Assembly: GCA_937943575.1 (NCBI GenBank)
Contig: CALEAV010000019.1
Coordinates: 1 to 64,000, forward strand
Source: an uncultured bacterium
GTDB taxonomy: Bacteria > Desulfobacterota > Desulfobaccia > Desulfobaccales > 0-14-0-80-60-11
DNA: 64,000 nucleotides
Direction of reading: 5' to 3'
Notes under the pieces: generated by a model
The model's database searches: none
Told to the model about the DNA's origin: nothing
The model's input: only the letters and a program-made list of their open reading frames with translations
Part shown: positions 33,617-43,231 of the stretch, piece by piece
Numbering within the stretch: the first letter of the stretch is position 1
Layout of the letters: every line of letters starts with the position of its first letter
Translations under genes and position numbers: made by a program

Positions 33617-35623
33617 TCAAGGGGGAGGGAGCCGCACCCGGATGCCCCGCGGGGTCTCCCACAGCGTCCGGGAAAAGGTCCTTTCCGGGGTCAGGCAGTA
33701 GGTGCTGTAAAAGGGAAAGGCCAGCATCTCCTCCAGGAGGGCGGCGGGCACCTCGGCGGCCGCCAGGAAGGACGCCGCCACCCGGTGGGGGGACTGGGGA
33801 TGCGGCCGCACCCTGAGACTGGCCAGGCAGGTCAGCGGCTCGGCCACATCGGGGAGGGGCTCCCGCTGCCCGGGGTCTTCCCCCAGGATGATCAGGGAGG
33901 TTGACGGCAACCGGGCGCCGGGGTTTTCCCGGAGCCGGGCGCCGTAGGCGGTGAACATCCTGATGACCTCCCGGTAGCGCCCCCGGTCGGTGGCGGGCGG
34001 TATCAGCTGCAGATCCGGCTCCGCCAGCAGACGCTCCAGGGTGGGAGGGTGTTCGGCCGGCGCAAGCTTGCGGAAGACCTCAAAGTTTTTATCGATGATC
34101 ACCTCCTCCGGCTGGAAATCCAGCAGGAAGGAGAAGGTCTCGGCGGGGCCGCCGAAGTCCACCTGAAAACTCCGGCTGCCCCGGGAACCGGCGATCTCAA
34201 GCGGCAGGAGCAGGCGTTTCGGCCGGCCTTTCTGCCTCAGGGTGATCTCCACCCCAAACCCCTTCCCCACCCGGCTCAGGCGGGCCCGGTCCAGGACAAT
34301 TTCCGGCTGGCCGGTGTCCTCCACCCACTGCCGGAAAAACCAGGACAGTTTCTGCCGGGAGACCTTTTCGAAGACCTCCTGCACATCCCGCCAGGAGGCG
34401 GCGGCGTGCAGATGGGTTCGGAAGAAGAGCTGCAGGGCCTCGGAAAACGCCTCCTCGCCCACCTGCCGGCGGAGCATATGCACCACCATGGCCCCCTTGC
34501 CGTAGCCCACCATCCGGGATGGGTTGTCAAAGCGCTCCGTAAAGTCGCGTAAGGGGGCTTCCCGGCCCCGCTGCATGGCATTCTGGAACCCGGAAAGGAT
34601 GCGGCGGCGGCACTGCCACCCCTGGCCCTGCTCCTCCTGCAGGCGGTGCTCGGCGACATAAATGGCAAACCCCTCAGACCAGTTGCCCCGGTCATAATCC
34701 ACCCCCACGGCGCAGCCGAACCATTGGTGGGCGATCTCGTGTTCCAGGTCGTGGCGGTCCTGGCCGGACGGCTGCACATAGTGGCGCTCCAGGAGGATGA
34801 AAGTGGGCATGGCCTGGGTCACCCCCTGGAGATTCTCCACCAGGGCCAGCCGGCGGTAGGGATAAGGCCCCAGAAGTCTCTCATACACCGCCAGGGCTTG
34901 TTTGGTGCGTTCCAGGTGGCGGGCGGCCAAGTGGGCTTCCTCCGGGAAAAAATACGTCAACAGCTCCACCTCGTTCCAGGTGGCCCGGGAAACCACATAC
35001 CGGTCCGAGGCCGCCAAATTGATGCCGTCCCGGTCATGGAGGGGGAAGGGAAAGTCAAAGGCGAATTCCACCTGGCCGTTTGTTTGGGTGACGGTGACCC
35101 GCTCCGCTTCGGAGACGGCCTGATAGCCCGGGGGCAAGACTGCCGTCAGGCGGAAACGGCAAAACCCCTCCACCGTGGGGTACCACATGCCGGTGAGGAG
35201 GATCTCCCCCGGCCTGACGATGTTGTTGTCGGTTCTGTCGGTGTCCGTTTCGTAGATTATCCGGACCGGCCCCCGAGGGGAGACCACAATCTCCCGGCCC
35301 GGGGCCCATCGTTTGGAAAGGAGGTTCTCTCCGTCATGTTCCAGCCTGATGAGGTTCAATTCCCCCGGGTCGATGATCAGTCTGCTCCCTGGGGGCGCCA
35401 GGATGGCGGCCTGCCCCAGGATCTTCCCCCGGGAGAGGTCGAAAGACACCGTCAGGTGGTATTCCGGCGGATCGGGGGGCGGACGGAGGGCGGCCCGGCC
35501 GGAGGTCGCCCCCCCAAATAAGAGGGCCGCCAGCAGAAACCAGCCGGCCACCAGGGAAGGAAGGCCACGGCGGGGGTGCTGTCTGCCGAGGTCTCTGTTC
35601 TTTGGGGGGTGTGCCGACCCCAT
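33617..35623 (-). CDS. M1-family (gluzincin) metallopeptidase-like secreted protein
   Basis: 668 residues with an N-terminal hydrophobic segment (about 22-45) suggesting export or membrane anchoring. A beta-rich N-domain is followed by the zinc site HEIAHQW (H295, E296, H299) and E317 in NWSEGFA. The spacing HExxH-x17-E is one residue shorter than the usual x18 of M1 enzymes. The exopeptidase motif GxMEN is not conserved; the equivalent stretch reads GVTQAMPTFILLE, so classical aminopeptidase activity is doubtful. It is last in a minus-strand series, 10 bases after the small secreted protein at 35633, behind the RND pump, so an envelope role is likely. Confidence 0.8.
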   Translation of the reverse strand: MGSAHPPKNRDLGRQHPRRGLPSLVAGWFLLAALLFGGATSGRAALRPPPDPPEYHLTVSFDLSRGKILGQAAILAPPGSRLIIDPGELNLIRLEHDGENLLSKRWAPGREIVVSPRGPVRIIYETDTDRTDNNIVRPGEILLTGMWYPTVEGFCRFRLTAVLPPGYQAVSEAERVTVTQTNGQVEFAFDFPFPLHDRDGINLAASDRYVVSRATWNEVELLTYFFPEEAHLAARHLERTKQALAVYERLLGPYPYRRLALVENLQGVTQAMPTFILLERHYVQPSGQDRHDLEHEIAHQWFGCAVGVDYDRGNWSEGFAIYVAEHRLQEEQGQGWQCRRRILSGFQNAMQRGREAPLRDFTERFDNPSRMVGYGKGAMVVHMLRRQVGEEAFSEALQLFFRTHLHAAASWRDVQEVFEKVSRQKLSWFFRQWVEDTGQPEIVLDRARLSRVGKGFGVEITLRQKGRPKRLLLPLEIAGSRGSRSFQVDFGGPAETFSFLLDFQPEEVIIDKNFEVFRKLAPAEHPPTLERLLAEPDLQLIPPATDRGRYREVIRMFTAYGARLRENPGARLPSTSLIILGEDPGQREPLPDVAEPLTCLASLRVRPHPQSPHRVAASFLAAAEVPAALLEEMLAFPFYSTYCLTPERTFSRTLWETPRGIRVRLPPP

Positions 35624-35632
35624 GGTGTCCCG

Positions 35633-36097
35633 CTACCGCCTCTGCCGCCAGCCCTGGCCGGTCCACAGGGGTATGCCCTGAGCGTCCCGCAGGCGCAGCA
35701 CCTGGCCGCCTTTCCTGACCTCCCGGGCGATGACCGCCGTGCGCCCCCACACCCAGCCCCGGGAACCGCTGATCTCCACCTGATCGTGGACCTTGAGCTG
35801 GACGGCCTGTTTTTCCAGGTACCAGGAGGGCCCCAGGAGCACCGGCACGGTCTCCGCGTCGGTCTTCACCAGGAGGCGCACTCCGGAGGACATGCCCTTG
35901 CCGCCGGTGAAGCGCTCCACCTGCTGCACCTCGCCTCTCAGGGTTTCCGCCGTCTGGGGGTTGTAGATGCCGGCATAGCGGCTTCCCGGACCCCAGCCGC
36001 CCCAGGGGCCCTTCCCTTTCTGCGCCCGGACGCCGCCGGGCCACAGCAGGCACAGAGTGCCGGCCAGAATCAGGCAAAATCTCAGACCGAAGCGCAT
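35633..36097 (-). CDS. secreted beta-type protein, paralogue of 42562-43047
   Basis: 154 residues from ATG 36097 with signal peptide MRFGLRFCLILAGTLCLLW; an alternative ATG at 36133 overlaps the RND stop codon. The mature part shares a pattern with the protein at 42562-43047: Y..NP.T, GEV..VE, a V..L..T strand, L.P..Y, D.V.I.GS and a final LRdadG.P.W. This looks like a small OB-like or beta-barrel periplasmic domain; I do not recognise a named family with certainty. It follows the RND pump and precedes the M1-like peptidase. Confidence 0.7.
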   Translation of the reverse strand: MRFGLRFCLILAGTLCLLWPGGVRAQKGKGPWGGWGPGSRYAGIYNPQTAETLRGEVQQVERFTGGKGMSSGVRLLVKTDAETVPVLLGPSWYLEKQAVQLKVHDQVEISGSRGWVWGRTAVIAREVRKGGQVLRLRDAQGIPLWTGQGWRQRR

Positions 36098-36129
36098 CCC
36101 CCTGCTCTCCTTCTTCCCGGGCCCCCGGG

Positions 36130-39100
36130 TCATTTCGGCGAAACCGGGGCCGTCCCCCCGGGTTCCCCGGTGCGGGTGAACATGACATAAAGGACGGGGC
36201 AGAGAAACAGGGCCACAAAGATCCCCAGGGCCAGGCCGCCGATGGCCGAGGCGGCCATGGGCTGGAGCATCTCCCCCCCCTCCTCCAGGTTCAGGGCCAA
36301 CGGGATAAAGCCGAAAATCACCGCCAGGGCGATCATCAGCCGGGGCCGGAAGCGGATCCGGGCGGCTTCCATGACCGCCTCCAGGGCTGACAGGCGCCTC
36401 TCCCGGCGCAACTCCTCCGAGTAGGTGATGAGGAGCACCCCTTCATTCACCTTGGCGGCCACCACGATGAGCACCCCGATGATCACCGTGGCCCCCAGGG
36501 GCAGACCGGTGAGGTGGAGGGCGTAGACCATGCCCGCCAGACAGAAGGGCACGCAGGCCAGAATGACCAGGGGCAGCCGCAGGCTATTGAACTGCACCGC
36601 CAGCACCACGAAGGCGAAGAACAGCGCAAAGGCCAGGATGAAAAGCACCGACCGCTGCATGTCGGCCATCATCTGGGCCTGGCCGCCGAAGGAGATCTCA
36701 TAGCCCACCGGCAGGTTGATTGTGCCCAGGGCCTCTTTCAGTTCGCCCAGGGCCTGGCCCACGCTCACCCCGGCGGCGTCCCCCCGGACGATGACCTCCT
36801 TCACCTGATTCTCCCGGGCGATTTCCACCGGCCCCACCGCCGGGATCACCCGGGCCACGTCCTTGAGGCGCAGGTAGCCGCCCTGGGCGCAGTTCAGCAC
36901 CAGGTTTTCCACCGCCTCCTGGGAGGTGAAGTGCTCCTCGGGGATCATCACCCGGATGTTATAAAAATAATCCCCTTCCCGGTAGCGGGTGGCCACCTGG
37001 CCGCTGATGGAGGAGCGCACCGCGGCGGCCACCTCCGCCAGGGAGACCCCCAGCTCCGCGGCCCGCACCCGGTCCACCTCCACCTGGTATTCGGGTTTGG
37101 TCATGTCCATGGAGACGTAGACGTTGGTGAAATGGGCCAGCCTGGTCATGGCCTCGGAGGTCTGCCGGGCCAGGGCGAAGAGCTGATTCAGATCCTGGCC
37201 CTTGATCTTGACCTCGATATCCGCCTCCCCCAGTTTGCGGATGCCCTTCATGGGGGAGGGCATCACCATGGGGACGGCGCCGGGCATGGCCAGGGGAGCC
37301 AGGGTCTTCTTCAGCTGGGCCACATACTCCCTGGTGCTGATCTTTCTGGCATGGCGGGGCACCAACTGGATGTCGATCTGCCCCTCGTTGGCGATCTCAT
37401 AGGTGGCCAGGCCCCAGACCTTGCCCCCGGCCATGGTGAGATAGCTCTCCACCAGGGGGTCGCCCTGGAGTTTCTCCTCCACCCGGGCCAGAATCCGGTT
37501 GGTCTCCGCCAAGGCCGCCCCGGTGGGCAGCTTCACCTTGACCATGACCCGGCCGTCGTCCATGCGCGGCAGAAACTCGCTGCCGAGAAACGGAAAGAGG
37601 GAGACGGCCCCCAACAGGACCAGCGTGAAGGCCCCCAGGACCCACCGGCGATGGCGGAGGATGTGGCGGAGGGACATGATGTAGGCATCCGTCAGGGAGC
37701 TAATCCACCGGAGGAAGCGGCTCTCCCCATGGGCCCCCCTTTCCCGGCCCACGATGATGGCCGTGAGCATGGGGGTGAGGGTGACGGCCAGGGCCAGGCT
37801 CACCACGAACACCCCGGAGATCACCAGGATGAGCTCCTTAAAAAGCAGGCTGGTGAGGCCCGGGACCAGCAAAAAGGGCAGAAACAAAGCCAGGAAGGAG
37901 AGGGTGGCCGCCAGGATGGCCGGCCCCACCTCCCGGGTGCCCCGCTCCGCCAGGGAGGCCCCGTCCTCCTGGGGATGCAGACGCCGCAGCCGGGTGATGT
38001 TCTCCAACACCACGATGGAGTTGTCCAGGACCACGCCGATGGCCACCACCAGGCCGCCCAGGGAGAAGATGTTCAGGGAAAAGTCCCCCAGCTTCATCAG
38101 GGCGAAGTTGAGGATCAGGGTGATGGGCAGGGCCAGGAGGAGCACCCAGACGTGGCGCCAGCTCCCCAGGAAGAGATAAACGATGAGCATCACCAGCACC
38201 GCGGCCTCCACCGCGGCGTTGCGCACCCCGGCCAGGGCGGCGGAGACATAGTCGGCCTGGTTCTCCACCATCCCCAGCTTCACTCCCTCCGGCAGCGACG
38301 GGATGAGCTGTTGGACCCTCTGGCTCACCGCCCGGGCCACCTCCACGGTGTTGGCGTCCGCCTGCTTGAGGACGCTCAGCTTGATGGCGGGCTTGCCCCC
38401 CAGGCGGGTGATGACCCGGACTTCCTCGTGGGCGTCCTCCACCTGGGCCACGTCCTGGAGGTAGACCTTGCCCGAGCTGCCGTTGGCCAGGACCACATGG
38501 CGGATGTCCTCCAGGGAGCGGTACTCCCCCATGGTGCGGGCGATGAACTCCCGGCGGCCCACGGTCACCCGGCCGCCGAACTGTTCAATGTTCTCCTCCT
38601 GGAGCCGTTTCATCACCGCCGCCAGGGTGAGGTTGAATTTCTCCAGGGCGTTGGGGTCCAGGTGGACCCGGATCTCCCGCTTGAGGCCGCCGACGATGTC
38701 CGTGCCCGCCACCCCGGGGACCGCCTGCAACTGATACTGCAGCCAGTTTTCCGTCCAGGTGCGCAACCTGGTCAGATCCCAGGTGTCGGAACTGATGGTG
38801 AGCTGCACCACCGGCAGCTGCGAGGGGTCAGCCTTGAAGATCACCGGCGGGTCGATGTCCTTGGGGAGCTTGCGGGCCACCCGGGCCATGGCCGCCAGGG
38901 CGTCCTGGTAGGCCACGTCCACGTTGACCCCGTATTTGAAGTTGGCCAGCAGGGTGTACATCCCCTCGATGGAGGAGGACTCAAGATAGTCCAGGTTGTC
39001 CACCATGGCCATCTGCTGCTCTATGGGATCGGCGATATTGGTGCTGATCTCCTCCGGCGTGGCGCCCCGCCACCAGATATGCACCTTGATGAGGGGATAG

Positions 39101-39222
39101 GTGATATCCGGCAGGAAATTCACCGGCAACAGGACAAAACTGTAGACTCCCAGCACCACCAGGGCGAGGGTGATGACTGCGGTGGCGATGCGCCGCCTGA
39201 CGGCATAAGTGGTTATTCTCAC
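36130..39222 (-). CDS. RND efflux transporter, inner-membrane pump
   Basis: 1030 residues from GTG 39222, overlapping the adaptor stop codon. The RND layout is complete: first helix about 11-32, two large periplasmic loops, and twelve helices. The proton-relay helix 4 reads VVLDNSIVVLENI, with the second aspartate of AcrB-type pumps replaced by asparagine; helix 10 keeps the lysine (AAKVNEG). It works with the adaptor and TolC-like channel encoded just upstream. Substrate is not shown; the neighbouring ZraP-like proteins and Zra-type two-component genes suggest metal or envelope stress. Confidence 0.9.
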   Translation of the reverse strand: MRITTYAVRRRIATAVITLALVVLGVYSFVLLPVNFLPDITYPLIKVHIWWRGATPEEISTNIADPIEQQMAMVDNLDYLESSSIEGMYTLLANFKYGVNVDVAYQDALAAMARVARKLPKDIDPPVIFKADPSQLPVVQLTISSDTWDLTRLRTWTENWLQYQLQAVPGVAGTDIVGGLKREIRVHLDPNALEKFNLTLAAVMKRLQEENIEQFGGRVTVGRREFIARTMGEYRSLEDIRHVVLANGSSGKVYLQDVAQVEDAHEEVRVITRLGGKPAIKLSVLKQADANTVEVARAVSQRVQQLIPSLPEGVKLGMVENQADYVSAALAGVRNAAVEAAVLVMLIVYLFLGSWRHVWVLLLALPITLILNFALMKLGDFSLNIFSLGGLVVAIGVVLDNSIVVLENITRLRRLHPQEDGASLAERGTREVGPAILAATLSFLALFLPFLLVPGLTSLLFKELILVISGVFVVSLALAVTLTPMLTAIIVGRERGAHGESRFLRWISSLTDAYIMSLRHILRHRRWVLGAFTLVLLGAVSLFPFLGSEFLPRMDDGRVMVKVKLPTGAALAETNRILARVEEKLQGDPLVESYLTMAGGKVWGLATYEIANEGQIDIQLVPRHARKISTREYVAQLKKTLAPLAMPGAVPMVMPSPMKGIRKLGEADIEVKIKGQDLNQLFALARQTSEAMTRLAHFTNVYVSMDMTKPEYQVEVDRVRAAELGVSLAEVAAAVRSSISGQVATRYREGDYFYNIRVMIPEEHFTSQEAVENLVLNCAQGGYLRLKDVARVIPAVGPVEIARENQVKEVIVRGDAAGVSVGQALGELKEALGTINLPVGYEISFGGQAQMMADMQRSVLFILAFALFFAFVVLAVQFNSLRLPLVILACVPFCLAGMVYALHLTGLPLGATVIIGVLIVVAAKVNEGVLLITYSEELRRERRLSALEAVMEAARIRFRPRLMIALAVIFGFIPLALNLEEGGEMLQPMAASAIGGLALGIFVALFLCPVLYVMFTRTGEPGGTAPVSPK

Positions 39223-40280
39223 TGGCCCGCTCCTCCCTGCACTCTTACCTCCTGGCCGTCCTTCAGCTTCTCATTCCCGGCGGTCACCACCAGTTCCCCC
39301 GCCTGGATGCCGGAGAGAATCTGCACCCGGCCGTTCACCTCCAGGCCGGTCTGCACCAGGCGGCGCTCGGCCTTGCCGTCCCGGATGACATACGCCACCT
39401 TCTCGCCCTGGGGCGTCACCAGCACCGCATCGCCCGGGACGGTGAGCGCCTCGGTCTGGGTCTGCAGGGTCAGCTTCAGGCGGGCGAACATGCCGGGAAT
39501 CAGATCAACGGGCCTCTCCAGGGTCACCTCGGCGGTGCGGGTGCGCATGCGGGGGTCCAGGTCCGGATACACCAGGCTGACTTTGCCCGGGAAGGTCTTG
39601 TCCGGGTAGGCGTCCAGCTGCACGAGGGCCGGGGTGCCTCGGGAAACCTCGATGGAGTGGGCCTCGGGGATTGCCACGCGGATCACCAGGCTCCGGGGGT
39701 CATACATCTCCACCAGGGGGGCCCGGGGGGCCACAAAGTCACCGTCCTTCACCAGGACCTTGGACACCACCCCCTCCCAGGGGGCCTCCACGGCGTAGTC
39801 CCCGGCCAGCTCCCGGGCCTTGGCCAGCAGCGCCCGGGCCCCCTCATATCTGGCCCTGGCGGTGTCCAGCTGGGATCCGGGCAGGGCGCCGCTCTGCACC
39901 AGGATCTTCACCCGGTTGAGCTCCGCTTCCTGCTCCTTGACGGCCTCCGCCGCCGCGGTCACCTGGGCCGCGGCCGCGCCGGAGCGGCCGATGGTCACCA
40001 GGCGCTGGCCCCGCTGCACCCGGTCCCCTTCCCGCACCCGGCAATTCTGCACCGGGCCTTCCGAGGGCGAGGCCAGGCGCGCCTGGCGGGTCGGGGTCGC
40101 CGTCCCGGTGAGTTCCAGGGTGCGGGATACCAGTCCCACCTGCGCCTTGTGCACTGCCACCACGGGGGGCGCCTTCGCCCCCTCCTTGGGCCGGTCCTGG
40201 GCCGCAGCCCCGCCGGGACCCCATGGCAACAGCAGTCCGACGGCCACCACGCCGGCCAGCACCCCGTGCATCTTCTTCAT
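39219..40280 (-). CDS. RND periplasmic adaptor (membrane fusion protein)
   Basis: 353 residues with signal peptide (LAGVVAVGLLLPW, then AAAQ). Lipoyl-like half motifs flank a helical hairpin: TARQARLASPSEGPV-type strand near 65, GDRVQRGQRLVTIG near 83, and YAVEAPWEGVVSKVLVKDGD near 155, followed by beta-barrel and MP domains (VPGDAVLVTPQGEKVAYVI). It links the RND pump to the outer-membrane channel. It starts by ATGA overlap with the TolC-like gene and overlaps the RND start. Confidence 0.9.
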   Translation of the reverse strand: MKKMHGVLAGVVAVGLLLPWGPGGAAAQDRPKEGAKAPPVVAVHKAQVGLVSRTLELTGTATPTRQARLASPSEGPVQNCRVREGDRVQRGQRLVTIGRSGAAAAQVTAAAEAVKEQEAELNRVKILVQSGALPGSQLDTARARYEGARALLAKARELAGDYAVEAPWEGVVSKVLVKDGDFVAPRAPLVEMYDPRSLVIRVAIPEAHSIEVSRGTPALVQLDAYPDKTFPGKVSLVYPDLDPRMRTRTAEVTLERPVDLIPGMFARLKLTLQTQTEALTVPGDAVLVTPQGEKVAYVIRDGKAERRLVQTGLEVNGRVQILSGIQAGELVVTAGNEKLKDGQEVRVQGGAGQ

Positions 40281-41725
40281 GTCAGATTCCCCCCCACGGC
40301 CAGTTTCAGCCGGGCCACGGCGGTGCGGAAGTCCGCCAGGGCCCGGTAATAGTTGGTTTCAGTGAGCAGCAGGGCCGCCTGGGCATCCAGCACATCGGTG
40401 ATGGTGCCGGATCCCAGGTTGTATTTCAGGGTCTCGACCCGCAGGCTCTCCCGGGCCAGCTCCAGAGACTTCTCCAGGGCCTTGATGCGCTCGCTGCTGG
40501 AAGAGATGTCCAACACGGCGCTTTCCACTTCCTGGCGCACCTGCAGCTGGAGCTTGCGCAGCCGCTCCTGGGCCGCGGCCAGGATCTCCACCTCCTCCCT
40601 GACCTTGGCGGAGATGCGGCCGCCTTCGAATAGGGGCAGGGTCAGGGCCACGCCGATCTGGCCGTCCTTGTCGTAATAGGGCCCCCGATCCACCGGATGC
40701 TTGGGGTCCCGGTCATCCAGCACCCCCAGCACGCCGGAGCCCCGGTAGCCATAGGAGCCCACGGCCGTGACCGTGGGCCAATGGGCGGCCCGGGCCGCGT
40801 CCACCCTCCGGGCCTGAGCCGCCAGGCGCTCCCGGGCGGCGTTGACGTCCGGGCGCTGTTTCAGGGCGAGGGGGATCAGCCCCTCCACCTGCAATCTCAG
40901 GTCCTCATAGGAGAGCTGGCCGACGAAGTCCAGGGAGGTCTTCCCGTGGTCCAGGCCCATGAGGCTGGCCATGACCCTTTTCTGCAGTTCCAGCACATTT
41001 TCCTCCTTGGCCAGATTCTGCTCCAGGTCCGCCAGCCGCACCTCGGTGCGCAAAAGATCCACCCGGGCCGCCTTCCCCACCTCCACCATCCGGGCCATCT
41101 TGCGGCGCTGTTCCTGCATGGCCTGCAGGGAAAACTTCAGGGAGTCAATCACCTTCCCCTGGCCGAGGAGGCTGTAAAACGTGCTGGAGACATTGAACAC
41201 CAGCTCGTCTTTGGTACGGGACAGGCGGTTCTGCTCCGCCAGGCGGACCAGTTCCGCCGCCCGGATTTCATTGACGATGCGGCCGCCGGTGAACAGAGGC
41301 ATTTTCAGCACCAGGTCGCCCCGGGTGATCTGGTCGGAAAAAATCCTTCTTTCCCCCTGGTAGCGGGATTCCCGAATCGGCCGGGGATATTGGTATTGGA
41401 GGTAGTTGGCCTCGTAAGCCAGGCTCGGCCAGCGGGTCGCCTTAGCCTGGTCCACCTTGGCCTGGGAGGCGGACACCTCCCGGGTGGTGGCGGCCACTTC
41501 CGGGTTGTTGGCCAGGGCCACCTCCAGGCAGCGCTCCAGGGTGAGGGGACCCTGGGCCTCCACCTGCCTGAGCCGGGGTGGCGGCTCAGCCGGGGGCGGC
41601 AGGGTGCCGTAAGTCTTCAACTCCGGCACCGGGCCATAGGGGTCCGTGGGCTGCACGAGGGCGCAACCCGAGAGGCACATCAGAATCACTCCCATGCAGA
41701 AGCTCATCCCGCTGCTCTTGTTCAC
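40277..41725 (-). CDS. TolC-family outer-membrane efflux lipoprotein
   Basis: 482 residues from GTG 41725, chosen because GGGAGGAG lies seven bases upstream; an internal ATG at 41707 lacks such a site. The N-terminus is a lipoprotein signal with lipobox near LMCLSGC. Two repeated coiled-coil halves typical of TolC follow (for example LTLERCLEVALANNPEVAA near the start and the second copy LRLQVEGLIPLALKQRPDV). It forms the outer-membrane duct of the downstream adaptor and RND pump, with which it overlaps. Confidence 0.9.
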   Translation of the reverse strand: MNKSSGMSFCMGVILMCLSGCALVQPTDPYGPVPELKTYGTLPPPAEPPPRLRQVEAQGPLTLERCLEVALANNPEVAATTREVSASQAKVDQAKATRWPSLAYEANYLQYQYPRPIRESRYQGERRIFSDQITRGDLVLKMPLFTGGRIVNEIRAAELVRLAEQNRLSRTKDELVFNVSSTFYSLLGQGKVIDSLKFSLQAMQEQRRKMARMVEVGKAARVDLLRTEVRLADLEQNLAKEENVLELQKRVMASLMGLDHGKTSLDFVGQLSYEDLRLQVEGLIPLALKQRPDVNAARERLAAQARRVDAARAAHWPTVTAVGSYGYRGSGVLGVLDDRDPKHPVDRGPYYDKDGQIGVALTLPLFEGGRISAKVREEVEILAAAQERLRKLQLQVRQEVESAVLDISSSSERIKALEKSLELARESLRVETLKYNLGSGTITDVLDAQAALLLTETNYYRALADFRTAVARLKLAVGGNLT

Positions 41726-42086
41726 TCCTGAACTCCTCCCGGTTGGTCGAGCCGCATTCCGTGGGCGGCTTTTTTGGGCATGCACTTCCCGGCTCCGGCC
41801 CCCGGTCCCGGCCCGTGGGGAGGCCGGCTGGGCCGCCGCGGGGGCACCATCTCCCCTGCCGGCCTTTCCTGCCGGGCCCCGAGGCCTCCGTAGGCGGAGG
41901 CGAGGGACAAGGCCGACAGGGAAAGAAGCCGGGGACGCAGCCGGAGTTGCCCGTCTTTTTGCCTGCCTTCGAGGTCCTGCTCCCCCACCCCGGCGGCGGG
42001 CGGTCACCCCGTCAGGCCCCAGGGCCTGGGTCGGCGCAAAAGGGCACAGGAGCAGGCCGCTTCAGGCACATTTGCCGCCGGAGCAG
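41726..42086. other. gap between DUF4405 gene and efflux operon, with hairpin
   Basis: No gene recognised. GCCTCCG-tagg-CGGAGGC at 41884-41901 is a perfect 7-base-pair hairpin, perhaps a terminator or stability element for the upstream minus-strand genes; no U-run follows. The efflux operon may have its own promoter here, but none was clear. Confidence 0.45.
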
Positions 42087-42551
42087 TCATGGTCCCGGTG
42101 GTCCTCCCCGGTACCCCGGCGTATGCCCCCCTGCCTGGCCCAGGGCCCCATAGCCCCGCCTCGGACCGCCATCGCCTTCCTTCAGTTCGGGGCCGATGAA
42201 GAAGGGGAACAGGAGGAGGGCCGCGGCCAGCGCCGCATACACCCAGGCGATGAACGCCCGTTTCCGGGAGTCGGGCACCAGCCGGGCGAACAGCCCCGGG
42301 ATCATGTGCCAGTGCAGCACGAGGTGCAGCGCCAGCAGGGCCAGGAACAAAAACCCCAGATAAAGATGGATGGTGCCCCAGTCATGCCGGTCCAGGCCGA
42401 AGAGGAAGAGGTCCACCCTGCGGCCATAGGTGAGGGCAGCTTCACGTCCGGGAAGCAGGACATATTTCATCAGGAAACCCAGCCCGGCGATGGCCGCCAG
42501 GAAGAGAAACATCAGGGAGTCAATGACAAAGTTGAGCTTGGCTTTATCCAT
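42087..42551 (-). CDS. DUF4405-type cytochrome-b-like membrane protein
   Basis: 154 residues from ATG 42551 with three membrane helices. The central motif HDWGTIHLYLGFLF with later ALHLVLHWH gives the H-W-H...H...H spacing seen in DUF4405 proteins, which are thought to bind b-type heme between helices. Likely role: electron transfer across or within the inner membrane. It starts 10 bases after the stop of the secreted protein at 42562, so the two are probably coexpressed. Confidence 0.75.
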   Translation of the reverse strand: MDKAKLNFVIDSLMFLFLAAIAGLGFLMKYVLLPGREAALTYGRRVDLFLFGLDRHDWGTIHLYLGFLFLALLALHLVLHWHMIPGLFARLVPDSRKRAFIAWVYAALAAALLLFPFFIGPELKEGDGGPRRGYGALGQAGGHTPGYRGGPPGP

Positions 42552-42561
42552 GGAATGTGCC

Positions 42562-43047
42562 TCAGGGGGTGAGATGGACCGGGGACAGGGGAGAAACCGG
42601 GGAACGTGGGGGGTCTGGCGCATGCCACTCCTCATCCGAGGCCCAATCCGGCCGGCCGTCGGCTTCCCTGAGTTTCATGGTGCGGTCGCCCTTCACCTCC
42701 ATGGTCAGAATGTGGGGCTTTCCCAGAACCGAAATGAAGGAGCCGGTGATCGTCACCCGGTCTTTCGTGGCGAGGGCGAGGCCTTTTTCCTGCATGTACT
42801 CCCTGGGCGCCAGGATGGCGGTGACCTGTCCCTTCGGGGTGGTGAGGAGGGCATGGACGCAGTAATCCTCGCCGCTGCCGGAAAAGGCATGCTCCACCCG
42901 CACCACCTCCCCGGAGACGGCCCCGATGGTCCCGGGGTTGAACAGCGTGCTGTAATGCAGGCGCCCCCCCCTTTCCCCCCCGGCGGCGGAGAGGATGACC
43001 ATGAAGCTCATAAGCCCTGCGGCAGCCAGACATCCGGGGGTTCTCAT
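42562..43047 (-). CDS. secreted beta-type protein, paralogue of 35633-36097
   Basis: 161 residues from ATG 43047 with ribosome site GAGGAGGG and a signal peptide (AAAGLMSFMVILSA). The mature domain aligns with the protein at 35633: YSTLFNPGT, GEVVRVEHAF, LAPREYMQEKGL, DRVTITGS and LREADGRPDW. The last 16 residues are a Pro/Ser tail. Family not named with confidence. It is placed between the two DUF4405 genes. Confidence 0.7.
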   Translation of the reverse strand: MRTPGCLAAAGLMSFMVILSAAGGERGGRLHYSTLFNPGTIGAVSGEVVRVEHAFSGSGEDYCVHALLTTPKGQVTAILAPREYMQEKGLALATKDRVTITGSFISVLGKPHILTMEVKGDRTMKLREADGRPDWASDEEWHAPDPPRSPVSPLSPVHLTP

Positions 43048-43231
43048 GGCTCCCTCCTCACAAAATATGCGGATATGCGCTTTCCTGCTTCTGCGACCAT
43101 GCCCGGACACCTTCCCGGCGCTGACAGCCCGATCGGGGGGCGGGGAGGCGGCAGAGGGCCGGCCCCGGCAGTCCCGCCATGCGCAGGGGATCCGGCTCAA
43201 CGCCCCACCATTCCGCACCATGGTGAATATC

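Noticed and set aside
36514-39609. Long + strand open frame opposite the RND pump and adaptor
   Set aside because: Composition is His/Gln/Gly-rich and no RND-unrelated domain is visible; it is an antisense shadow.
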